Assembly: GCA_949152475.1 (NCBI GenBank)
Contig: OX424567.1
Location: forward strand, 31,459,402 to 31,523,401
Source: Terebella lapidaria
Lineage: Eukaryota; Annelida; Polychaeta; Terebellida; Terebellidae
Direction: 5' to 3'
Length of the DNA stretch: 64,000 bases
Shown: positions 54,629 through 64,000 of the stretch, in pieces
Layout: each line of letters begins with the position of its first letter
Numbering within the stretch: the stretch's first letter is position 1
Made by a program: the position numbers and the translations under genes
Notes under the pieces: model-generated
What the model saw: only the letters and a program-made list of their open reading frames with translations
Database searches by the model: none
What the model was told of the DNA's origin: nothing

Positions 54629-55449
54629 ATCTACACATTTGTTTACATTCAAAACATTTACTCATTATTTACACATTTATGGCATCCCCTGACAACATAT
54701 AGCATTGGAAACTGAACCATTTGAAACATCTAGTTTGCGTATGTATCAACATAATATATTACCTCTAACCATGCTAACGGCACAAAATTTTGATGATGCC
54801 ACTACTAAAAAACCTAAAATATATCAAAATTACAAAAATCCAAAAACAAATATCGATAGCCTAAAAATGAGCGAATAACAAACAGCAAATATTCCCGCAC
54901 AAATATGAAATTTCATTGACAACAAGTAAACAAAACAAATAGGCTTAGGCATGTGGCGATTGCACAGCCCTAAAATATGACCTAATAATTGCTTGTCTTC
55001 TTTTTATCAATGTTTTTTATATTAACAAACAGTTGTAATTAGGTCATATTTTAAGGCTATGAAGAACGGAGTTAACACAAACGCGTTATGACAAAAACAT
55101 GCATCGCTCGATCATAATGAAACCAATGAGACCCTGTAAAATGACACGATACAGTGTTTAATCTGGGCCATTCGCCATGCAACTTACCAGACCCCCAATC
55201 CCACATGCATCATATGAAGCAGACATATCATCTGGTACACGCCTTTTGTCATGCATTTGTTAGCAGCTAATACCACAGGTCATTCACAGTTGTGGCCGTA
55301 ATGCTGAATTTAAAGCGGCTTGTAACTTTAAATATAAAGAACAAACTAGATTTTGATGATACCACTAGAAAGCCCGATAAAATAGTTTGTCACTGTTCGT
55401 GGAACAGTGTTTTTTCCTTCAAAGGTGATCATTATAATTCGAAACAATA
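54629..55449. other. AT-rich non-satellite DNA inside F
   Basis: This stretch lacks the TGACCT, TGACGTCA and CAAA signatures of the surrounding units and is not repeated elsewhere in the window. It contains the inverted repeat at 54966-55058. I see no convincing open frame or RNA gene. It may be host DNA captured by the element or an older mobile sequence. Confidence 0.6.
54966..55058. repeat. Inverted repeat, possible small MITE remnant
   Basis: Arms 54966-54986 and 55038-55058 (21 bases each) are reverse complements at 20 positions, with a 51-base spacer. The arm begins AGCCCTAAAATATGACC. It could be a tiny inverted-repeat element or a stem-loop. No target duplication is evident. Confidence 0.55.
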
Positions 55450-55625
55450 GAATTACATATAAAGCATGGCAGGTTTGGGATGCTTACAAGACCACTCAGA
55501 AACAGAAAAAGTCATTTGGAATTGAATTTTAGAAGAAAAAAAAATATCAGTCAACGGTGAGAATCGAACCACTGACCCCTCGCACACATACCTAAAGCCT
55601 CTACTGACTGCGCCATTCTGTTCAT
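55450..55625 (-). mobile_element. tRNA-derived SINE-like sequence (minus strand)
   Basis: On the minus strand, TGGCGCAGTCAGTAG (55615-55601) fits a pol III A box and GGTTCGATTC (55570-55561) fits a B box, about 30 bases apart as in tRNAs. A run of nine T follows (55544-55536), then about 85 bases of unrelated body. The cloverleaf does not close properly, because the T-stem and D-stem are mispaired. It is therefore a tRNA-derived SINE head or decayed tRNA rather than a working tRNA. The overlapping minus-strand open frame at 55453-55683 is read through this sequence and is not a gene. Confidence 0.55.
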
Positions 55626-55744
55626 TGAAACTCAACACGTGTAAAGTATAGTGCGTAGGAGAGACTTCGCTCAGGATAAACACTGAATTATGCCATGGCT
55701 GTACATTGGACTGGCAGCGTGCAGAATTCGATCGGGAAAACTCG

Positions 55745-56715
55745 TGACCTTGAGTTCTACAACTTCACAATCTTATTCTGCGTGATCAGGCACAACTCCT
55801 GAGTAAAATCCGGCAATATATATTGGAGCCTGGCTCTATAATGTGGTTTTGTATATTGTGAGACAGGAAAAACCTAAATTCATGACCCCCAAATTTTCGA
55901 CCTGGACCGAAAATCCAGAGTTTTGGTCATACGACCATCGGACATGTATCATATGATGCGGATTTGACCATAGAAAAATACAAAAATAATCAGAAAAAAT
56001 AATCATGATTACAAGCGGAGTTATCACGATTTTTCAATTTTGACCTTTACTATGACCTTAACTGTAATTCTTGACCTTGAGCCCTATAACTTCACAGTCA
56101 TGTTCTGCGTGAGAAGGCACAACTCCTGAGTAAAAATCAGAAACATATATTGGAACCTCGCTCTACAATAGGGTTTTGAAAATTGAGACAAGCAAGACCT
56201 AAGTTCATGACCCCCAAATTTTCGACCTGGACCGAAAATCCAGAGTTTAGGTCATACGACCATCAGACATGCATCATGTGATGCGGAATTGACCATAGAA
56301 AAATATAAAAATACACAGAAAAAATAATCTTGATTAGAAGCGGAGTTATCACGATTTTTCGATTTTGACCTTTACTATGACCTTAACTCTAATCCTTGAC
56401 CCTGAGCTCTGAAACTTCAGGATCTTGTTCTGCGTGATAAGGCACAACTCCTGAGTAAAAATCAGCAACATATATTGGAACCTGGCTCTATAATATGATT
56501 TTGAATATTGTGAGACAGGAAAAACCTAAATTCTTGACCCCCAAATTTTCGACCTGGACCGAAAATCGGGAATTTTGGTCGTACGACCATCGGACATGCA
56601 TCAGATGATGCAGAATTGACCATAGAGAAATATATAAATACCCAGAAAAAATAATCTCAATTAGAAGCGAAGTTATTGCGATTTTTCGATTTTGACCTTT
56701 TCTATGACCTTGACC
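55745..56715 (+). repeat. Three-copy 326-bp tandem repeat in F
   Basis: TTCTGCGTGA anchors fall at 55776, 56103 and 56428 (spacing 327 and 325). Each copy includes GGCACAACTCCTGAGTAAAA, an ATATATTGGA stretch, CCCCCAAATTTTCGACCTGG and a closing TGACCTT run. The copies have diverged noticeably. Apart from the TGACCT runs I see no similarity to the 328-bp B repeat, though its length is almost the same. Confidence 0.9.
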
Positions 56716-56894
56716 TCAATTTTTGACCTTGACCTCCTTAAAGTTTACCACTTGGTCCGAAATTGATTGTCTACCTTCTGGTGAAGCTTCATGACGATAC
56801 GACCAAAATTGTGACCTGTAGAGTGCACACAAACAAACAAACAGATAAACTCAACTGACCAACATACTTGACGAAATTTAATTTCGTCAAGTAA

Positions 56895-59800
56895 CAAACG
56901 GCACCGATCAACATACTTGACAAAATCTTTGATTTCGTCAAGTAATAATATCCGGTGCATATATACAAGCTATTGGGCCTTAGGCAATGCACTACATGTA
57001 CTATGAACCTGTAACAGTGCTCACAGTGCTCACAAACCCGGTGCTCACAAACCCCTGTTCGTCACCCCCAAAAATTCTGATATAAAGTGGCCTGTCGCTT
57101 GACCCAGAGTGTATTTAGACATGAGTTCTAGAGTTTATTATATCAGTTGGACACATTGCTTGAGATGTGCACTTGGAAACATATATGATGAACTGTAATA
57201 CTATGCAACCGAGTGTGTATATTTAGAAGGGGACATGTCCACAGGGGATAATCGTTTCTACAGCTTATTGGCAAGTGAATTATCGGGTTGAGAATCAGAT
57301 TCACCCCACTGCTCTTTCTACTTCGATATCTCGGCGAGTTTTCAAGTTATTCCAAATGTGAAAAGTGGACCATAAACTAGAAATAACACTGCAACTGACT
57401 GCAAGGAAATGCTTCAAAATTAATGTTCAGTAAATGTGTGAAAATTGGAGCCATGAAAACATAAAAAATATCTGTAAAATCCAAAAAACTCATAGGATTC
57501 TGATTAAGTTTTGTCAGATTATAGACAAAGTTCGAGGTCAATAATGGAATTGACATATTTATCTGATTGCCATACCCCTTCTAAATGACATGGTTCACAT
57601 TTCATGAGCCCACGATGATTCAAACGGATGCTATTACAGAAAACGTGTTTTTCTGGAATTTCGATGACCTTGACCTTGACCTTTGACTTTTGTACTTGAG
57701 TTCGTAGAGGTCAATGCTGTCAAAATGCATATTAAATTTCAAGGGATTCCATACACTATTGACGATGTTATGACCCTTTGAAATTTCGGATTATTGACGT
57801 TTAATACGTCACTGTGACGTCAGTTTACGTCGCAGCACCAAAAATGAGATATCACTGGAATCAGGGCCTCAAGACCTTTCCAACGATATACTACTCGATA
57901 TACTGCGCCGACCTTCGTATTTTGACCTTGACTTCGACCTCAGGCGAACTTCTCAAGGTCAAGGTCAAAGGTCAAGGTCAAGGTTACGGAAGATAGAACT
58001 CGAGTATATCTACAATATGCACTTGATTTGAAGTCTCTACGACGATTAGAACTGGAGTTATGAGCACTTATGTGTTTTCGACGTTTTGCATGACCTTGAC
58101 CTTGTTATTTTATCTTGAGCTTGACAAAGAATCTGGGACCTTCCTTTCTCATCCAGAAATCTTCCTACTAAATTTCATGAATTTCCAATGACAACTGTGG
58201 CCTGTAGAGCGCACACAAACAAACAAACAAACATACAAACAAACGGCACCGATCAACATACTTGACAAAATCTTTGATTTCGTCAAGTAATAATATCCGG
58301 TGCATATATACAAGCTATTGGGCCTTAGGCAATGCACTACATGTACTATGAACCTGTAACAGTGCTCACAGTGCTCACAAACCCGGTGCTCACAAACCCC
58401 TGTTCGTCACCCCCAAAAATTCTGATATAAAGTGGCCTGTCGCTTGACCCAGAGTGTATTTAGACATGAGTTCTAGAGTTTATTATATCAGTTGGACACA
58501 TTGCTTGAGATGTGCACTTGGAAACATATATGATGAACTGTAATACTATGCAACCGAGTGTGTATATTTAGAAGGGGACATGTCCACAGGGGATAATCGT
58601 TTCTACAGCTTATTGGCAAGTGAATTATCGGGTTGAGAATCAGATTCACCCCACTGCTCTTTCTACTTCGATATCTCGGCGAGTTTTCAAGTTATTCCAA
58701 ATGTGAAAAGTGGACCATAAACTAGAAATAACACTGCAACTGACTGCAAGGAAATGCTTCAAAATTAATGTTCAGTAAATGTGTGAAAATTGGAGCCATG
58801 AAAACATAAAAAATATCTGTAAAATCCAAAAAACTCATAGGATTCTGATTAAGTTTTGTCAGATTATAGACAAAGTTCGAGGTCAATAATGGAATTGACA
58901 TATTTATCTGATTGCCATACCCCTTCTAAATGACATGGTTCACATTTCATGAGCCCACGATGATTCAAACGGATGCTATTACAGAAAACGTGTTTTTCTG
59001 GAATTTCGATGACCTTGACCTTGACCTTTGACTTTTGTACTTGAGTTCGTAGAGGTCAATGCTGTCAAAATGCATATTAAATTTCAAGGGATTCCATACA
59101 CTATTGACGATGTTATGACCCTTTGAAATTTCGGATTATTGACGTTTAATACGTCACTGTGACGTCAGTTTACGTCGCAGCACCAAAAATGAGATATCAC
59201 TGGAATCAGGGCCTCAAGACCTTTCCAACGATATACTACTCGATATACTGCGCCGACCTTCGTATTTTGACCTTGACTTCGACCTCAGGCGAACTTCTCA
59301 AGGTCAAGGTCAAAGGTCAAGGTCAAGGTTACGGAAGATAGAACTCGAGTATATCTACAATATGCACTTGATTTGAAGTCTCTACGACGATTAGAACTGG
59401 AGTTATGAGCACTTATGTGTTTTCGACGTTTTGCATGACCTTGACCTTGTTATTTTATCTTGAGCTTGACAAAGAATCTGGGACCTTCCTTTCTCATCCA
59501 GAAATCTTCCTACTAAATTTCATGAATTTCCAATGACAACTGTGGCCTGTAGAGCGCACACAAACAAACAAACAAACATACAAACAAACGGCACCGATCA
59601 ACATACTTGACAAAATCTTTGATTTCGTCAAGTAATAATATCCGGTGCATATATACAAGCTATTGGGCCTTAGGCAATGCACTACATGTACTATGAACCT
59701 GTAACAGTGCTCACAGTGCTCACAAACCCGGTGCTCACAAACCCCTGTTCGTCACCCCCAAAAATTCTGATATAAAGTGGCCTGTCGCTTGACCCAGAGT

Positions 59801-62800
59801 GTATTTAGACATGAGTTCTAGAGTTTATTATATCAGTTGGACACATTGCTTGAGATGTGCACTTGGAAACATATATGATGAACTGTAATACTATGCAACC
59901 GAGTGTGTATATTTAGAAGGGGACATGTCCACAGGGGATAATCGTTTCTACAGCTTATTGGCAAGTGAATTATCGGGTTGAGAATCAGATTCACCCCACT
60001 GCTCTTTCTACTTCGATATCTCGGCGAGTTTTCAAGTTATTCCAAATGTGAAAAGTGGACCATAAACTAGAAATAACACTGCAACTGACTGCAAGGAAAT
60101 GCTTCAAAATTAATGTTCAGTAAATGTGTGAAAATTGGAGCCATGAAAACATAAAAAATATCTGTAAAATCCAAAAAACTCATAGGATTCTGATTAAGTT
60201 TTGTCAGATTATAGACAAAGTTCGAGGTCAATAATGGAATTGACATATTTATCTGATTGCCATACCCCTTCTAAATGACATGGTTCACATTTCATGAGCC
60301 CACGATGATTCAAACGGATGCTATTACAGAAAACGTGTTTTTCTGGAATTTCGATGACCTTGACCTTGACCTTTGACTTTTGTACTTGAGTTCGTAGAGG
60401 TCAATGCTGTCAAAATGCATATTAAATTTCAAGGGATTCCATACACTATTGACGATGTTATGACCCTTTGAAATTTCGGATTATTGACGTTTAATACGTC
60501 ACTGTGACGTCAGTTTACGTCGCAGCACCAAAAATGAGATATCACTGGAATCAGGGCCTCAAGACCTTTCCAACGATATACTACTCGATATACTGCGCCG
60601 ACCTTCGTATTTTGACCTTGACTTCGACCTCAGGCGAACTTCTCAAGGTCAAGGTCAAAGGTCAAGGTCAAGGTTACGGAAGATAGAACTCGAGTATATC
60701 TACAATATGCACTTGATTTGAAGTCTCTACGACGATTAGAACTGGAGTTATGAGCACTTATGTGTTTTCGACGTTTTGCATGACCTTGACCTTGTTATTT
60801 TATCTTGAGCTTGACAAAGAATCTGGGACCTTCCTTTCTCATCCAGAAATCTTCCTACTAAATTTCATGAATTTCCAATGACAACTGTGGCCTGTAGAGC
60901 GCACACAAACAAACAAACAAACATACAAACAAACGGCACCGATCAACATACTTGACAAAATCTTTGATTTCGTCAAGTAATAATATCCGGTGCATATATA
61001 CAAGCTATTGGGCCTTAGGCAATGCACTACATGTACTATGAACCTGTAACAGTGCTCACAGTGCTCACAAACCCGGTGCTCACAAACCCCTGTTCGTCAC
61101 CCCCAAAAATTCTGATATAAAGTGGCCTGTCGCTTGACCCAGAGTGTATTTAGACATGAGTTCTAGAGTTTATTATATCAGTTGGACACATTGCTTGAGA
61201 TGTGCACTTGGAAACATATATGATGAACTGTAATACTATGCAACTGAGTGTGTATATTTAGAAGGGGACATGTCCACAGGGGATAATCGTTTCTACAGCT
61301 TATTGGCAAGTGAATTATCGGGTTGAGAATCAGATTCACCCCACTGCTCTTTCTACTTCGATATCTCGGCGAGTTTTCAAGTTATTCCAAATGTGAAAAG
61401 TGGACCATAAACTAGAAATAACACTGCAACTGACTGCAAGGAAATGCTTCAAAATTAATGTTCAGTAAATGTGTGAAAATTGGAGCCATGAAAACATAAA
61501 AAATATCTGTAAAATCCAAAAAACTCATAGGATTCTGATTAAGTTTTGTCAGATTATAGACAAAGTTCGAGGTCAATAATGGAATTGACATATTTATCTG
61601 ATTGCCATACCCCTTCTAAATGACATGGTTCACATTTCATGAGCCCACGATGATTCAAACGGATGCTATTACAGAAAACGTGTTTTTCTGGAATTTCGAT
61701 GACCTTGACCTTGACCTTTGACTTTTGTACTTGAGTTCGTAGAGGTCAATGCTGTCAAAATGCATATTAAATTTCAAGGGATTCCATACACTATTGACGA
61801 TGTTATGACCCTTTGAAATTTCGGATTATTGACGTTTAATACGTCACTGTGACGTCAGTTTACGTCGCAGCACCAAAAATGAGATATCACTGGAATCAGG
61901 GCCTCAAGACCTTTCCAACGATATACTACTCGATATACTGCGCCGACCTTCGTATTTTGACCTTGACTTCGACCTCAGGCGAACTTCTCAAGGTCAAGGT
62001 CAAAGGTCAAGGTCAAGGTTACGGAAGATAGAACTCGAGTATATCTACAATATGCACTTGATTTGAAGTCTCTACGATGATTAGAACTGGAGTTATGAGC
62101 ACTTATGTGTTTTCGACGTTTTGCATGACCTTGACCTTGTTATTTTATCTTGAGCTTGACAAAGAATCTGGGACCTTCCTTTCTCATCCAGAAATCTTCC
62201 TACTAAATTTCATGAATTTCCAATGACAACTGTGGCCTGTAGAGCGCACACAAACAAACAAACAAACATACAAACAAACGGCACCGATCAACATACTTGA
62301 CAAAATCTTTGATTTCGTCAAGTAATAATATCCGGTGCATATATACAAGCTATTGGGCCTTAGGCAATGCACTACATGTACTATGAACCTGTAACAGTGC
62401 TCACAGTGCTCACAAACCCGGTGCTCACAAACCCCTGTTCGTCACCCCCAAAAATTCTGATATAAAGTGGCCTGTCGCTTGACCCAGAGTGTATTTAGAC
62501 ATGAGTTCTAGAGTTTATTATATCAGTTGGACACATTGCTTGAGATGTGCACTTGGAAACATATATGATGAACTGTAATACTATGCAACCGAGTGTGTAT
62601 ATTTAGAAGGGGACATGTCCACAGGGGATAATCGTTTCTACAGCTTATTGGCAAGTGAATTATCGGGTTGAGAATCAGATTCACCCCACTGCTCTTTCTA
62701 CTTCGATATCTCGGCGAGTTTTCAAGTTATTCCAAATGTGAAAAGTGGACCATAAACTAGAAATAACACTGCAACTGACTGCAAGGAAATGCTTCAAAAT

Positions 62801-64000
62801 TAATGTTCAGTAAATGTGTGAAAATTGGAGCCATGAAAACATAAAAAATATCTGTAAAATCCAAAAAACTCATAGGATTCTGATTAAGTTTTGTCAGATT
62901 ATAGACAAAGTTCGAGGTCAATAATGGAATTGACATATTTATCTGATTGCCATACCCCTTCTAAATGACATGGTTCACATTTCATGAGCCCACGATGATT
63001 CAAACGGATGCTATTACAGAAAACGTGTTTTTCTGGAATTTCGATGACCTTGACCTTGACCTTTGACTTTTGTACTTGAGTTCGTAGAGGTCAATGCTGT
63101 CAAAATGCATATTAAATTTCAAGGGATTCCATACACTATTGACGATGTTATGACCCTTTGAAATTTCGGATTATTGACGTTTAATACGTCACTGTGACGT
63201 CAGTTTACGTCGCAGCACCAAAAATGAGATATCACTGGAATCAGGGCCTCAAGACCTTTCCAACGATATACTACTCGATATACTGCGCCGACCTTCGTAT
63301 TTTGACCTTGACTTCGACCTCAGGCGAACTTCTCAAGGTCAAGGTCAAAGGTCAAGGTCAAGGTTACGGAAGATAGAACTCGAGTATATCTACAATATGC
63401 ACTTGATTTGAAGTCTCTACGACGATTAGAACTGGAGTTATGAGCACTTATGTGTTTTCGACGTTTTGCATGACCTTGACCTTGTTATTTTATCTTGAGC
63501 TTGACAAAGAATCTGGGACCTTCCTTTCTCATCCAGAAATCTTCCTACTAAATTTCATGAATTTCCAATGACAACTGTGGCCTGTAGAGCGCACACAAAC
63601 AAACAAACAAACATACAAACAAACGGCACCGATCAACATACTTGACAAAATCTTTGATTTCGTCAAGTAATAATATCCGGTGCATATATACAAGCTATTG
63701 GGCCTTAGGCAATGCACTACATGTACTATGAACCTGTAACAGTGCTCACAGTGCTCACAAACCCGGTGCTCACAAACCCCTGTTCGTCACCCCCAAAAAT
63801 TCTGATATAAAGTGGCCTGTCGCTTGACCCAGAGTGTATTTAGACATGAGTTCTAGAGTTTATTATATCAGTTGGACACATTGCTTGAGATGTGCACTTG
63901 GAAACATATATGATGAACTGTAATACTATGCAACCGAGTGTGTATATTTAGAAGGGGACATGTCCACAGGGGATAATCGTTTCTACAGCTTATTGGCAAG
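56895..64000 (+). repeat. A2 satellite array, part 4 (runs off the window)
   Basis: The resumed A2 tail with host hairpin 56915-56943 is followed by starts at 56982, 58327, 59672, 61017, 62362 and 63707, all 1345 apart. The last is partial. Differences noticed are T at 61245 and T at 62078 where other copies have C. With the earlier parts this makes about 19 A2 copies in the window. Confidence 0.94.

Larger units (their letters stand above)
54599..56894 (+). mobile_element. Element F: clean 2296-bp insertion in an A2 unit
   Basis: The A2 starts at 53341 and 56982 are exactly 1345 + 2296 apart. F begins AAATCGGCC with hairpin GGCC ATA GGCC (54604-54614) and ACTTGACGAAA (54618-54628). It ends with GTGACCTGTAGAGTGC, (CAAA)n, a tail and a hairpin at 56866-56892 with 12-bp perfect arms (ACTTGACGAAAT / ATTTCGTCAAGT). 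Host CAAACGG resumes at 56895. The interior holds AT-rich non-satellite DNA, a SINE-like sequence and a three-copy 326-bp repeat. No protein gene is recognised. Confidence 0.85.

Noticed and set aside
55549-55619. Functional tRNA gene on the minus strand
   Set aside because: The A-box and B-box matches are good, but the D and T stems do not pair correctly and no proper anticodon arm is seen.
55453-55683. 76-codon minus-strand open frame in F
   Set aside because: It runs straight through the tRNA-like A and B boxes and the oligo-T, so it is a by-product of the SINE-like sequence.

Overview
This window holds no recognisable protein-coding gene, rRNA or intact tRNA. It is a eukaryotic, probably animal, satellite-like region made almost wholly of related non-coding mobile-element units. 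The grounds for 'eukaryote' are kilobase tandem satellites, (CAAA)n microsatellites, a decayed tRNA-derived SINE-like sequence and the lack of coding density. A marine invertebrate such as a mollusc is my guess only. Nothing here fixes the species.

Building blocks. 'A' units (about 1.35-1.9 kb) carry many TGACCT/AGGTCA hexamers and TGACGTCA palindromes. They end in a GTGGCCTGTAGAG motif, a (CAAA)n tract and a hairpin with arms ACTTGACAAAATC / GATTTCGTCAAGT. Sub-families: A1 (period 1441), A2 (exactly 1345, about 19 near-identical copies), A3, A4 (1386), A5 (1366), A6 (fragment), A7 (1887-1903). 'B' blocks are tandem 328-bp repeats. C, D, E and F are complete elements. Each starts with a short hairpin followed by ACTTG(A/C)C-type sequence and ends with (CAAA)n, a tail and a hairpin whose arms match that start.

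Layout: A1 copies 1-2716; a B+A element opens at 2717 (B1, then A2 copies to 13092); insertion G1 13093-18617 (B2, A3, A4 x2); A2 18618-21319; insertion G2 21320-49218 (B3, A5, a truncated unit, A5 x2, nested C(D(E)) at 27279-35524, A5 x3 intact, A7 x5); A2 49219-54598; insertion F 54599-56894; A2 56895-64000 (runs off the end).

Main result. The window reads as balanced, nested insertions: A1( B1 A2..( G1 ) A2..( G2: A5..( C( D( E ) ) ) A5.. A7.. ) A2..( F ) A2... Every insertion is in the same orientation and lies in the (CAAA)n tract just before the host's terminal hairpin. Host sequence resumes exactly in register after each of the four closings that can be tested by length. Closing hairpins appear in reverse order of the openings. 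The termini (no evident target duplication, 5' subterminal motif repeated inverted in a 3' hairpin, adjacent microsatellite) resemble non-autonomous Helentron/HINE-type rolling-circle elements. That class assignment is inference, since no Rep/helicase gene is present.
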